A stretch of 64,000 nucleotides of DNA, taken from Variovorax paradoxus (GTDB lineage Bacteria > Pseudomonadota > Gammaproteobacteria > Burkholderiales > Burkholderiaceae_C). The stretch is from positions 1 to 64,000 of the forward strand of contig NZ_LR743508.1 in NCBI RefSeq assembly GCF_902712855.1, in the 5' to 3' direction. Below, piece after piece: positions 1 to 8,950 of the stretch. The notes below the pieces were generated by a model that worked only from the letters and a program-made list of their open reading frames with translations, was not told the origin of the DNA and searched no databases. Position numbers and translations under genes: made by a program. Positions within the stretch are counted from its first letter, which is position 1; the number at the start of each line of letters is the position of its first letter.

Positions 1-2860
1 GCGGAAAGCTTTCTTCCGGCTCGCCCGGCTCTGCAGGCCGTATCCGCACACGCACGTCGTACCAGCCCGCTTGCCCGGTGATCGGGTCCGAGTTGCTGAT
101 GGTTCCGCTCGCGGTGCCCGCGCAAGGCAGCTCCTCGCTGATCAGGTGGTTCAGCAGGAAGCCCTTGCGTGCCTCGTCCGCACCCGGCGCAAGCTGCCAG
201 GCACCGTCGGCCTTGCCGATCGCGTTCCAGGTCCACACGGTGCCCGGCTCCACCGCTTCGCTGTAGCGCAGCATGCAGCGCACCTGGCCCCAGCGGCTTT
301 CCACCCAGCACCAGCCGCCGTCGGCAATGCCTGCGGCCTGCGCCGTGAGAGGGTTCACATGCAGGTAGTTGTGGCTGTGGATCTGCCGCAGCCACGCGTT
401 CTGCGAGTCCCACGAGTGGTACATGGCCATCGGCCGCTGCGTGAGCGCGTTCAGGGGATAGGCCTCGAGATCGGTCGCCGCCTCCTCCAGCGGCGAATAC
501 CAGAACGGCAGCGGATCGAAGTAGGTGTCGATGCGCTCGCGCAAGGCGTCGGGCGGCTGACGGCCGGGGCTCTTGCCCTGCGCCGCGAGGCGGAAGCTCT
601 GCAGCGTGTCGGAGTACAGCGCCAGCTGCACCGGATCGTTGCGCTGGCGCCAGCCCTTGTCCTTGGCGAAGTCGAGGTACTCCCGGTTCCAGTTGCGCAT
701 GTAGTGCATGGTCTCGGGCATGTGGTACTGGAACACGCAGTTGTTCTGCGCATAGGCCTCCCACTGCTTCGGGTTCGGCGCGCCGCGCAGGTGCTCGGTG
801 CCGTCCTTTCCGCGCCATCCCATCAGGAAGCCGATGCCCGGCTGCGGCTCGAAGTTGACGACGAAGTCGGTGTAGCCGCCGTACTTGCGACCGCCCTCCG
901 CCGTGGTGAAGGCCGGAAACTTCAGCCGCGAGGCGAGTTCGATCAGCACCTCCTGGAAGGGCCTGCACTCGCCGGTAGGCGGCACCACCGGAATGCGCAC
1001 CGAATCGACCGGCCCGTCGAACTCAGAGATCGGCCGGTCGAGCATGCCCATCACGTCATGGCGCTCGAGGTAGGTGGTGTCGGGCAGCACGAGGTCGGCG
1101 AAGGCCACGGTCTCGCTCTGGAAGGCGTCGCACACCACCAGGAACGGGATCATGTGCTCGCCCTTCTCGTCCTTGCGGTTGAGCATCTCGCGCACGCCCA
1201 TGGTGTTCATGCTCGAGTTCCACGCCATGTTGGCCATGAAGATCAGCAGCGTGTCGATGCGGTACGGGTCGCCCTTGGCCGCGTTGGTGATCACGTTGTG
1301 CATGAGCCCGTGCGCGGACAGCGGATGCTCCCAGGAGAACGCATGGTCGATGCGGATCGGCGAGCCGTCGGGGTTGATCGCCAGCTCGTCCGGGCTCGCC
1401 GGAAACCCCAGCGGCGCAGCGTTGAGCGGCGTGTTCGGCTGGATCATGCCGGGGTCGTTGAACGCCCGGTAGTTCGGCACGATGTGCCGCGGGTACGGCG
1501 CCTTGTGCCGGAACCCGCCCGGCGCGTCGATGGTGCCGAGCACGCTCATGAGGATCGCCAGCGCGCGCACCGTCTGGAAGCCGTTGGAATGCGCCGCCAG
1601 CCCGCGCATCGCATGGAAGGCCACGGGCCGCGCCTGCGTGGTGGGGTGCTTCTTGCCCCATGCGTCGGTCCACGGAATGGGCAGCTCGAAGGCCTGCTTC
1701 AGCGCGGTCTCGCCCATCTCGCGCGCGAGCTTGCGGATGCGTTGCGCATCGATGCCGGTGATGCCCTGCGCCCACTCCGGCGTGCAGCTCGCCACGCGCT
1801 CGCGCAGCAGCTGAAAGGAAGGCGCCACGCGCGTGCCGTCGGCGAGCGTGTAGTGGCCCTCCAGCGCCGGATCGCAGCCATCGGCAATGCCTTCCGGGTA
1901 CGCGTTCTTCGCACTGCCGCTGCGCGTGTCCCACACGAGCTTGTTGTGCGGGTTGCGGCCGTCCCCGGGCGGACCGCGCTGCGGATCGGGGTCGAAGGCA
2001 AACAGCCCCTGCCTCTCGCAGTCGTCCAGCACCACGAGCTGCGGTGCGTTGGTGAAGCGCTTGAGGAACGCATGATCGATCAGGTCGCTCGCGATCAGTT
2101 CGTGCAGCAGCGCCATGAACAGCGCGCCGTCGGTACCGGGCTTGATGGGAATCCACTCGTCCGCGATCGCCGAGTAGCCGGTGCGCACCGGGTTGATCGA
2201 GATGAAGCGCCCGCCGTCGCGCTTGAACTTGCTGATGGCGATCTTCATCGGATTGCTGTGGTGGTCCTCGGCGGTGCCGATCATCACGAACAGCTTGGCG
2301 CGCTCCAGGTCGGGCCCGCCGAATTCCCAGAAGCTGCCGCCGATGGTGTAGATCATTCCCGCGGCCATGTTGACCGAGCAGAAGCCGCCGTGCGCCGCGT
2401 AGTTGGGCGTGCCGAACTGCCGCGCGAACAGGCCGGTGAGCGCCTGCATCTGGTCGCGGCCGGTGAACAGTGCGAACTTCTTCGGATCGGTCGCGCGAAT
2501 GCGGCCGAGCCGCTCGGTCAGCATGTCGTAGGCTCGCTCCCAGCTGATGGGCTCGAACTCGCCGGCGCCGCGCTCGCTGCCGGCCTTGCGCAGCAGCGGC
2601 TGCGTGATGCGCGCCGGCGACACCTGCTTCATGATGCCCGACGAGCCCTTGGCGCAGATCACGCCCTTGTTCAGCGGATGCTCGGGGTTGCCGTCGATGT
2701 ATCGCACCTCCGGGCCCTTCTCGCCCTCGCGCAGGTGCACGCGGATGCCGCAGCGGCAGGCGCACATGTAGCAGGTGGTGGTCTTGACCGTGGTGTCGGC
2801 CGTGGGCGTGGGCGCCACCAGCGGGTCGTGCACGGGTTCGCGAGACAGGAAGCTGAACAC
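1..2860 (-). CDS. soeA: Molybdopterin oxidoreductase, SoeA-like cytoplasmic sulfite dehydrogenase (3' end beyond window)
   Basis: DMSO-reductase-family molybdenum enzyme; 953 codons are visible and the frame is still open at base 1. The start is the GTG at 2860 behind an AAAGGA ribosome site. Cysteines 30, 33, 37 and 69 (CxxCxxxC...C) would hold a 4Fe-4S cluster, and Cys161 in HGGFC is a likely molybdenum ligand. There is no twin-arginine leader, so the enzyme should be cytoplasmic. SoeA of the SoeABC sulfite dehydrogenase has this size and architecture, and soe genes are known beside xsc in marine Rhodobacterales; that is why sulfite oxidation is preferred. The Fe-S and membrane partners would lie left of the window. 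Another reductase of the same family (thiosulfate, polysulfide) cannot be excluded from sequence alone. Confidence 0.75.
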   Translation of the reverse strand, partial: MFSFLSREPVHDPLVAPTPTADTTVKTTTCYMCACRCGIRVHLREGEKGPEVRYIDGNPEHPLNKGVICAKGSSGIMKQVSPARITQPLLRKAGSERGAGEFEPISWERAYDMLTERLGRIRATDPKKFALFTGRDQMQALTGLFARQFGTPNYAAHGGFCSVNMAAGMIYTIGGSFWEFGGPDLERAKLFVMIGTAEDHHSNPMKIAISKFKRDGGRFISINPVRTGYSAIADEWIPIKPGTDGALFMALLHELIASDLIDHAFLKRFTNAPQLVVLDDCERQGLFAFDPDPQRGPPGDGRNPHNKLVWDTRSGSAKNAYPEGIADGCDPALEGHYTLADGTRVAPSFQLLRERVASCTPEWAQGITGIDAQRIRKLAREMGETALKQAFELPIPWTDAWGKKHPTTQARPVAFHAMRGLAAHSNGFQTVRALAILMSVLGTIDAPGGFRHKAPYPRHIVPNYRAFNDPGMIQPNTPLNAAPLGFPASPDELAINPDGSPIRIDHAFSWEHPLSAHGLMHNVITNAAKGDPYRIDTLLIFMANMAWNSSMNTMGVREMLNRKDEKGEHMIPFLVVCDAFQSETVAFADLVLPDTTYLERHDVMGMLDRPISEFDGPVDSVRIPVVPPTGECRPFQEVLIELASRLKFPAFTTAEGGRKYGGYTDFVVNFEPQPGIGFLMGWRGKDGTEHLRGAPNPKQWEAYAQNNCVFQYHMPETMHYMRNWNREYLDFAKDKGWRQRNDPVQLALYSDTLQSFRLAAQGKSPGRQPPDALRERIDTYFDPLPFWYSPLEEAATDLEAYPLNALTQRPMAMYHSWDSQNAWLRQIHSHNYLHVNPLTAQAAGIADGGWCWVESRWGQVRCMLRYSEAVEPGTVWTWNAIGKADGAWQLAPGADEARKGFLLNHLISEELPCAGTASGTISNSDPITGQAGWYDVRVRIRPAEPGEPEESFP

Positions 2861-2942
2861 TGGCGGTCCTTTGTTTTCAAGCGTGGCGATGCCGATATTA
2901 GGGAGCCGCCATCAATCGGAAAAGCAGAGAATACCGCTCACC

Positions 2943-3875
2943 ATGACCGGAAAAACAGATCAGACAGCGAGCCACCGCCTTCGTCTCAACCTGCGCCAGC
3001 TCGAGGTGTTCGTGGCCACCGCGCGCGGCGGCAGCACCCGCGCGGCGGCCGACCGCATCGCGCGATCGCAGTCGGCCGCCAGCAGTGCGCTGGCCGACCT
3101 CGAGGAATCCGTCGGCGCCCTGCTGTTCGACCGCATCGGCCGCCGGCTGGTGCTCAACGAGAACGGCCGCGCCCTGCTGCCCAAGGCACAGGCGCTGCTC
3201 GACCAGGCCGGCGAAGTGCAGACGCTCTTCAGCGGCGAGCACGCGGCACCGCTGCGCGTCGCGGCGAGCTTCACCATCGGCGAATACCTGCTGCCGGAGC
3301 GGGTGTCGCAGTGGACGGCCCTGCACCCGCAAAGCCAGGTACACCTGCACATCGCCAACACGCACGATGTGATCCAGGCGGTGGCCGGCTTCGACGTCGA
3401 CGTGGGCTTCATCGAAGGGCCGCAGACGCACCCCGACCTGGTGGTGCGCGCGTGGCGCAGCGACGAGCTGGTGATCGTCGCGGCACCCGGCCATGCGCTG
3501 GCGGGCCGCGTCGCCACCCACAGGCAGCTGTCGCAGGCCACCTGGGTGCTGCGCGAGCATGGCTCGGGCACGCGGCAGGTCACCGATGCCTGGCTGATCC
3601 AGAACCTCGAGCAGGTGAAGGTGGGCTTCGAGCTGGGCAGCACCGAGGCCATCAAGCGCGTGGTGGCCGCCGGCACCGGCCTGGCATGCCTGTCGCGCTA
3701 TACGGTGGCGCAGGCGCTGGAAGACGGGCACCTGGTCGAGCTGCGCACACGGTTGCCGGCCGGCGTTCGCAAGCTCGCGACGGTGATGCACCGCGACAAG
3801 CTGCTGGGTGGCGCCACGGCAGACTTCCTGCGCCACTGCGGCGCAAGCGTGCCGCGCGCGTCGGCCCGAAGCTGA
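2943..3875 (+). CDS. LysR-family transcriptional regulator
   Basis: 310 residues, the usual LysR length. An N-terminal winged helix-turn-helix (about residues 14-75, beginning LNLRQLEVFVATARGGS) precedes a periplasmic-binding-protein-like effector domain (about 95-300). It diverges from the soeA-like gene across 82 bp and runs tail-to-tail into ackA with about 20 bp between. The divergent placement suggests it controls the molybdoenzyme operon, perhaps sensing sulfite or a sulfur compound, but the ligand is inference. The start ATG lies in frame after CTCACC; longer in-frame extensions would run into the soeA promoter. Confidence 0.85.
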   Translation: MTGKTDQTASHRLRLNLRQLEVFVATARGGSTRAAADRIARSQSAASSALADLEESVGALLFDRIGRRLVLNENGRALLPKAQALLDQAGEVQTLFSGEHAAPLRVAASFTIGEYLLPERVSQWTALHPQSQVHLHIANTHDVIQAVAGFDVDVGFIEGPQTHPDLVVRAWRSDELVIVAAPGHALAGRVATHRQLSQATWVLREHGSGTRQVTDAWLIQNLEQVKVGFELGSTEAIKRVVAAGTGLACLSRYTVAQALEDGHLVELRTRLPAGVRKLATVMHRDKLLGGATADFLRHCGASVPRASARS

Positions 3876-3896
3876 CGCGGCCTGCGGCGCAGCAGC

Positions 3897-5108
3897 TCAG
3901 GCGCTCAGCACGCGCGCCGTGTGCCGCGCGATCACCGCTTCCTCGTCGGTGCGCAGCACCCATGCGCTCACCGGGCTTTCGGGGGTGGTGATGCGCGCGG
4001 CGCCGCTGCGGTTGGCCGCGGCATCGACATGCACGCCCAGCCATTCGCAGTCCTGCAGGATGCGTTCGCGCAGCGACGCACCGTTCTCGCCGATGCCGCC
4101 GGTGAACACGATCGCATCGACGCCGCGCAGGGCCGCCGCGAGGCTGCCCATGTGCTGCACGACCTGCTCGGCGAAATGCCCGATGGCCTGTGCCGCAGTG
4201 GGCTCGGCCGATGCCTCGAGCGCGCGCATGTCGCTCGACACGCCCGACATGCCGAGCAGGCCCGACTCGCGGAACAGCAGCTTCTCGACATCGTCGGGCG
4301 ACATGCCGCGCGAGCGCAGCAGGTACAGCACGACGGCTGCGTCGATGTTCCCGCAGCGCGTGCCCATCGTCAGGCCGTCGAGCGGAGAGAAGGTCATCGT
4401 GGTCGCGACCGAACGGCCCCGCACCATGCCGCACATCGAAGCGCCGTTGCCCAGGTGCGCGACGATCACCCGCCGTTGCGCGAGCTCGGGAGCGATGCCG
4501 CCGAACTGCGCCACGATCGATTCGTACGACAGGCCGTGAAAGCCGTAGCGCCGCACGCCTGCGTCGTGCAGTTCGCGCGGCAGGGCAAAGCGCCGGTTGA
4601 CCTCGGGCTGCACCGCATGAAAGGCGGTGTCGAAGCAGGCCACCTGCGGCACGCCTTCGAACGCGGCCATGGCCGCACGCACGCCCGCCAGGTTGTGCGG
4701 CTGGTGCAGCGGCGCGAGCGGCCCGAGCCGGGCCAGCGCCTCGAGCACGGCTGCATCGACGCGCACCGGCGCCACGAAGTCCGTGCCGCCGTGCACGATG
4801 CGGTGCCCCACCGCGGCAATGCGCCCGCCCGCGTCCTCCTCCCGGTTCCGTCTCGCATGCCAGTCGAGCAGCGCAGCCAGCGCGCCCTGGTGCGAGGCCT
4901 GCGCGCCGTCGAGCGCTTCGTCGAGCAGCGTTTGCCCGCTCGCGTCGCGCACGCGCAGCCGCGCCTTCAGGCCTGCACCCAGGCCGTCGGCCTGGCCCGA
5001 CCATCGTGCCGACGGCAACGCGTCGCCGCCACCCGGAGCGGCCGCATCGAACAATGCGACCTTGATGGACGACGAGCCCGCGTTGAGCGTCAGCAGCGAA
5101 TCGGTCAT
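3897..5108 (-). CDS. ackA: Acetate kinase
   Basis: Converts acetyl phosphate and ADP to acetate and ATP. 403 residues, normal for AckA. Family motifs are present in order: NAGSSSIK near the N terminus (about 9-16), HRIVHGG (about 101), FDTAFH with the catalytic aspartate, GNGASMCG, DGLTMGTRCG and the C-terminal FTGGIGENG. The ATG lies 4 bp after the xsc stop, so the two genes are surely co-transcribed. Most described xsc operons carry a phosphotransacetylase at this position; a kinase means acetyl phosphate is cashed in for ATP rather than converted straight to acetyl-CoA. Upstream in-frame ATGs lie inside xsc and were rejected. Confidence 0.95.
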   Translation of the reverse strand: MTDSLLTLNAGSSSIKVALFDAAAPGGGDALPSARWSGQADGLGAGLKARLRVRDASGQTLLDEALDGAQASHQGALAALLDWHARRNREEDAGGRIAAVGHRIVHGGTDFVAPVRVDAAVLEALARLGPLAPLHQPHNLAGVRAAMAAFEGVPQVACFDTAFHAVQPEVNRRFALPRELHDAGVRRYGFHGLSYESIVAQFGGIAPELAQRRVIVAHLGNGASMCGMVRGRSVATTMTFSPLDGLTMGTRCGNIDAAVVLYLLRSRGMSPDDVEKLLFRESGLLGMSGVSSDMRALEASAEPTAAQAIGHFAEQVVQHMGSLAAALRGVDAIVFTGGIGENGASLRERILQDCEWLGVHVDAAANRSGAARITTPESPVSAWVLRTDEEAVIARHTARVLSA

Positions 5109-5112
5109 GGGT

Positions 5113-6936
5113 TCAGACGTAGTCCTTGTACTTGTCGAGGAATCGTACCGGCTTGGACAGTGCATCGCGACGGAACGGGTCGCCCAGTTCGCGCGTGCAC
5201 ATGATCTCGATGACGCAGGTCTTGCCTTCGTTCATCTGCATGTCGATGGCCTTCTTCAGCGCCGGGCCCACGTCCTCGAGCTTGTCGACCACGATGCCCT
5301 CGGCGCCCATCGCCTTGGCGATGCCCGCGAAGCTCTCGCTTTCGAGTTCGCCCGCCACGAAGCGGCGGTTGTAGAAGTCGACCTGGTTCTTCTTCTCCGC
5401 GCCCCACTGCCGGTTGTGGAAGACCACCGCCGTCACCGGGATGTCGTGGCGCACCGCCGTCATGATCTCCACCATGCTCATGCCCCAGGCGCCGTCGCCC
5501 GCGTAGGCCACGGCGGGGCGGTCGGGCGCGGCGCACTTCGCGCCGATCATGGTGGGCAGCGAGTAGCCGCAGTTGCCGAAGCTCATCGGCGCGAAGAAGC
5601 TGCGCGGCTCCTCGAAACGCAGGTAGCTGTTGGCGATGGCGTTGATGTTGCCGATGTCGGTGGAGACCATCACGCGGGGCGGCATGGCTTTCTCGAGTTC
5701 GCGCAGCACCTGGCGCGGATGCAGGTAGCTGCCGCCGGTGGGCGTCTTCTCGCCCTTGGCTTCCTCGATCGCGTCGAGGCTGAACGGGTCGCGCTCGTGG
5801 GTCCACTCGTCGAGCTCTTTTTCCCACGCGGCCTTCTCGGCCTTGATCTTGCCGGCGCGCTCGGCCTTGGTGGCGTCGCAGGCCAGCGTCTTGCCCTGCA
5901 GGCGCTTGAGCAGTTCCGTGGCCGTGGCCTTGGCGTCGCCGTGGATGCCCACGGTGATCTTCTTCACCAGCCCGAGGTTGGTGTGGTCGGCCTCCACCTG
6001 GATGATCTTCGCGTCCTTCGGCCAGTAGTCCATGCCGTGCTGCGGCAGCGTGCCGAACGGGCCCATGCGCGAGCCGAGCGCGAGCACCACGTCGGCCTGC
6101 GCGATGAGCTTCATCGCGGCCTTGGAGCCCTGGTAGCCGAGCGGGCCGGCCCACAGCGGGTGGCTTGCGGGGAACGAGTCGTTGCGCAGGTAGCCGTTGG
6201 CCACGGGCGCGCCCAGGCGTTCGGCCAGTGCCTGGCACTCGGCCACGGCGTCGCCCATCACCACGCCGCCGCCCGACAGGATCACGGGAAATTTCGCAGA
6301 GGCCAGCAGTTCGACCGCCGCGTTCAGGCTGTTCTCGCCGCCCGCGCCGCGCTCCACGCGCATCGGCTTCGGGATCTCGCACTGGATCTCGCCGTAGAAG
6401 TAGTCGCGCGGGATGTTGAGCTGCGTGGGGCCCATCTCGGAGATGGCGCGGTCGAAGCAGCGCGCGGTGTACTCGGCCATGCGCTTCGGGTTGTTCACAT
6501 GGCCCTGGTACTTGGTGAACTCCTGGAACATCGGCAGCTGGTTGGCTTCCTGGAAGCCGCCGAGGCCCATGCCCATGGTGCCGGTCTCGGGCGTGATCAT
6601 CACCACCGGGCTGTGCGCCCAGTAGGCCGCGGCCACGGCGGTCACGCAGTTGCTGATGCCGGGTCCGTTCTGCCCGATCACGAGGCCGTGGCGGCCCGAC
6701 ACCCGCGCGTAGCCGTCGGCCATATGGGCACCGCCCTGCTCGTGCACCACCGGGATCAGGCGGATGCCCGCGGGCGCGAAGATGTCCATCGCATCCATGA
6801 AGGCCGAGCCCATGATGCCGAAGATGTCGGTCACGCCGTTGGCGACCATGGTCTCGACGAAGGCCTCGGAGGGCGTCATCTTCTGCACGCCGGTGACGGC
6901 TTCGCGTGCGGGGGCGGCGGCTTGCTTCTGGCTCAT
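5113..6936 (-). CDS. xsc: Sulfoacetaldehyde acetyltransferase
   Basis: Thiamine-diphosphate enzyme that cleaves the C-S bond of sulfoacetaldehyde with phosphate, giving acetyl phosphate and sulfite. 607 residues, close to the family norm. The acetolactate-synthase-like fold shows the cofactor-activating glutamate at Glu66 (VVHEQGGAHMADGYAR) and the GDG...N diphosphate/magnesium motif (AGDGAWGMSM to FHNRQWG) in the C-terminal third. The start ATG follows a GGAGGC ribosome site. It is the first gene of xsc-ackA, divergent from an IclR gene with three GGAAC/GTTCC-type palindromes between them. It is the central enzyme of the sulfonate region; the SauS/SauT-like genes at 14520-17491 would supply its substrate. 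Confidence 0.93.
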   Translation of the reverse strand: MSQKQAAAPAREAVTGVQKMTPSEAFVETMVANGVTDIFGIMGSAFMDAMDIFAPAGIRLIPVVHEQGGAHMADGYARVSGRHGLVIGQNGPGISNCVTAVAAAYWAHSPVVMITPETGTMGMGLGGFQEANQLPMFQEFTKYQGHVNNPKRMAEYTARCFDRAISEMGPTQLNIPRDYFYGEIQCEIPKPMRVERGAGGENSLNAAVELLASAKFPVILSGGGVVMGDAVAECQALAERLGAPVANGYLRNDSFPASHPLWAGPLGYQGSKAAMKLIAQADVVLALGSRMGPFGTLPQHGMDYWPKDAKIIQVEADHTNLGLVKKITVGIHGDAKATATELLKRLQGKTLACDATKAERAGKIKAEKAAWEKELDEWTHERDPFSLDAIEEAKGEKTPTGGSYLHPRQVLRELEKAMPPRVMVSTDIGNINAIANSYLRFEEPRSFFAPMSFGNCGYSLPTMIGAKCAAPDRPAVAYAGDGAWGMSMVEIMTAVRHDIPVTAVVFHNRQWGAEKKNQVDFYNRRFVAGELESESFAGIAKAMGAEGIVVDKLEDVGPALKKAIDMQMNEGKTCVIEIMCTRELGDPFRRDALSKPVRFLDKYKDYV

Positions 6937-6983
6937 GGGAGGCGTCTCCTGGAAGGATGAAGGGGCGGGTTTCGCTCTAAAAG

Positions 6984-7002
6984 TCGGAACGACTTGTTCC
7001 GA
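6984..7002. promoter_or_regulatory. Perfect palindrome, probable IclR operator
   Basis: TCGGAAC-GACTT-GTTCCGA is a perfect 7+5+7 inverted repeat in the 159-bp xsc/iclR intergenic region, 48 bp before the xsc start. The GGAAC-N5-GTTCC layout is like that of known IclR-family boxes such as the KdgR box. A very similar site lies beside another IclR gene at 24718. Confidence 0.6.
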
Positions 7003-7007
7003 AATTC

Positions 7008-7020
7008 ATTCCGGCGGAAT
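7008..7020. promoter_or_regulatory. Second palindrome in the xsc/iclR intergenic region
   Basis: ATTCCG-G-CGGAAT is a perfect 13-bp inverted repeat 5 bp beyond the 6984 operator, with the same TTCCG/CGGAA half-sites but a different spacing. It may be an auxiliary binding site. Confidence 0.35.
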
Positions 7021-7060
7021 ATAGGACGGCATCCTGCCGCCGTCAAACAATTTACAAAAA

Positions 7061-7079
7061 TCGGAACGCCTTGTCTCTT
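7061..7079. promoter_or_regulatory. Degenerate operator copy near the iclR start
   Basis: The left half TCGGAAC is identical to the operator at 6984. A 5-bp spacer (GCCTT) follows, and then a degenerate right half GTCTCTT. It sits 16 bp before the iclR ATG, where binding would autoregulate the regulator. Confidence 0.4.
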
Positions 7080-7095
7080 TTTTTGTAGAACACCT

Positions 7096-7935
7096 ATGAT
7101 CCGGCCCATGAAGATCGTCAAAGGGCTCCCCGTGCAAGCAGTCGAACCGGCCGCCCCCGGGGGCGACTCGCCCACCATGCGCCTGTTCGGGCTGCTCGAG
7201 GTCATGGCCGCAAAGGACCAGCGCTATTCGCTGCAGGGCCTCGTCGAGGAAACCGGCATGCCCAAGCCCACGCTGCACCGCATGCTGCAGCAGCTCGAAG
7301 GCTCGGGCCTGCTGCAGCGCGAAGGCGACGGGCGGCACTACGGCATCGGCACGCGCTTGCGGCGGCTGGCCGAGAACCTGCTGCTCAACGACAGCCTGCA
7401 CGGTGCGCGCCACACGGTGCTGCGCCAGTTGGTCGAGGAAATCGGCGAGAGCTGCAACCTCACCGCGCTCTCGGGGAGCGAGGTGGTGTACCTCGATCGC
7501 GTGGAGACCGCCGCGCCGCTGCGCTTCTACCTGCACTCGGGCTCGCGCGTGCCGGCGCACTGCTCGGCCAGCGGCAAGATCTTCCTGTCGCAGATGAGCG
7601 CCGCGCAGCGCCGCCGCCTGCTGTCGAACGCGCCGCTGGAGGCCTACACCGCGAAGACGCTGACCGACCCCGAGGCGCTCGAGAAGGAAGTGCAGCGCGT
7701 GCGCAAGGACGGCTACGCCATCGACCACGAAGAGTTCCTGCCCGGCCTGCTGTGCATCGCCACGCTGGTGCCTTCGGGCGACGACGCGCCCTCGAACCTG
7801 TGCATCGCCGTGCAGGCGCCGGTGATGCGCCTGGACGCAGCCAAGGCGAAGACGCTGCTGCCCGCGCTGCAACGCGCCGCCCAGGCATTGAGCCGCATCG
7901 ACGCCGGCGCGGCCACCGACCGCGCGCAGGCCTGA
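7096..7935 (+). CDS. IclR-family transcriptional regulator (divergent from xsc)
   Basis: 279 residues if the ATG at 7096 is used; a second in-frame ATG at 7108 is equally possible. The N-terminal helix-turn-helix (YSLQGLVEETGMPKPTLHRM, about residues 40-60) is followed by the IclR effector domain with the usual SCNLTALSG, VYLDRVET, CSASGKIFLS and YAIDHEEFLPG motifs. It probably represses or activates xsc-ackA from the palindromes between the genes. The cobS-like gene begins 22 bp after its stop, so iclR-cobS-cobT may be one transcript. Confidence 0.9.
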   Translation: MIRPMKIVKGLPVQAVEPAAPGGDSPTMRLFGLLEVMAAKDQRYSLQGLVEETGMPKPTLHRMLQQLEGSGLLQREGDGRHYGIGTRLRRLAENLLLNDSLHGARHTVLRQLVEEIGESCNLTALSGSEVVYLDRVETAAPLRFYLHSGSRVPAHCSASGKIFLSQMSAAQRRRLLSNAPLEAYTAKTLTDPEALEKEVQRVRKDGYAIDHEEFLPGLLCIATLVPSGDDAPSNLCIAVQAPVMRLDAAKAKTLLPALQRAAQALSRIDAGAATDRAQA

Positions 7936-7957
7936 CCCGTTTCAAAGGAAGCCTTCC

Positions 7958-8950
7958 GTGACCGACACCGCAGAACTCCGCCCGGACCGAATGCTCAGCG
8001 TGCGCGAGGTGTTCGGCATCGACACCGACCTGCAGGTGGCCGCCTTCAGCCATCGCGAAGAACTGGACGACCACGTGCCCGAGGTCGATGCCGTCTACCG
8101 CTTCAACCCCGACGTGACGCTCGCCATCCTCGCGGGCTTCATGCGCGACCGGCGCGTGATGGTGCAGGGGCTGCACGGCACGGGCAAGTCGACGCACATC
8201 GAACAGGTGGCGGCACGGCTGAACTGGCCCTGCGTGCGGCTGAACCTCGACGGCCACATCAGCCGGCTCGACCTCGTCGGCAAGGACGCGGTGGTGCTGC
8301 GCGACGGGAAGCAGGTCACCGAGTTCCAGGAAGGCATCGTGCCGTGGTCTCTGCAGCGGCCCGTGGCATTGATCTTCGACGAGTACGACGCGGGCCGGCC
8401 CGACGTGATGTTCGTCATCCAGCGCATATTGGAGCGCGACGGCAAGTTCACGCTGATGGACCAGAACAGGGTGCTGCGCCCGCATCCGTTCTTTCGCCTG
8501 TTCGCCACGGCCAACACGGTGGGCCTGGGCAACCTCAACGGGCTGTACCACGGCGCGCAGCGGCTCAACCATGCGCAGATCGACCGCTGGAACATCGTGG
8601 CCTCGCTCAACTACCTGCCGGCCGCGGAAGAGATCGCCATCGTGCAGGCGCGCGTGCCTTCGCTGGCCGACGCGGCGGGCTCGCAACTGGTCGCGTCGAT
8701 GGTGGCCGTGGCCGACCTCACGCGCAAGGGCTTCGCGGCGGGCGACCTGTCCACGCTGATGTCGCCGCGCACCGTCATCACCTGGGCGGAGAACGTCGAG
8801 ATCTTCAAGGACCCGGCACTGGCCTTCCGCCTGTCGTTCCTCAACAAGTGCGACGACGCCGAACGCCCGCTGGTGGCCGAGTATTTCCAGCGCTGCTTCG
8901 ACCGCGAACTGCAGGAGTCGCACCAGCTCTCGGGAGGCGCGCGCGAATGA
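7958..8950 (+). CDS. CobS-like AAA+ ATPase (MoxR/CobS type)
   Basis: 330 residues, the length of CobS, the ATPase subunit of aerobic cobaltochelatase. Walker A is GLHGTGKST (residues 71-79) and Walker B is LIFDEYD (about 138-144); a sensor region follows (FRLFATANTVG). The stop overlaps the start of the CobT-like gene by four bases (ATGA), so the pair is translationally coupled. No CobN or other cobalamin gene occurs in the window. By analogy with CoxD/CoxE, NorQ/NorD and CbbQ/CbbO, an AAA+/VWA pair can remodel a metalloenzyme instead of inserting cobalt. The CobS family assignment is good; the substrate is unknown. Confidence 0.85.
   Translation: MTDTAELRPDRMLSVREVFGIDTDLQVAAFSHREELDDHVPEVDAVYRFNPDVTLAILAGFMRDRRVMVQGLHGTGKSTHIEQVAARLNWPCVRLNLDGHISRLDLVGKDAVVLRDGKQVTEFQEGIVPWSLQRPVALIFDEYDAGRPDVMFVIQRILERDGKFTLMDQNRVLRPHPFFRLFATANTVGLGNLNGLYHGAQRLNHAQIDRWNIVASLNYLPAAEEIAIVQARVPSLADAAGSQLVASMVAVADLTRKGFAAGDLSTLMSPRTVITWAENVEIFKDPALAFRLSFLNKCDDAERPLVAEYFQRCFDRELQESHQLSGGARE

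Noticed and set aside
71..3991. Very long open frame on the plus strand across the soeA-like gene
   Set aside because: It is an antisense shadow of the molybdoenzyme in high-GC DNA; its translation is His/Arg/Val-rich without any domain, while the minus strand shows cofactor motifs.
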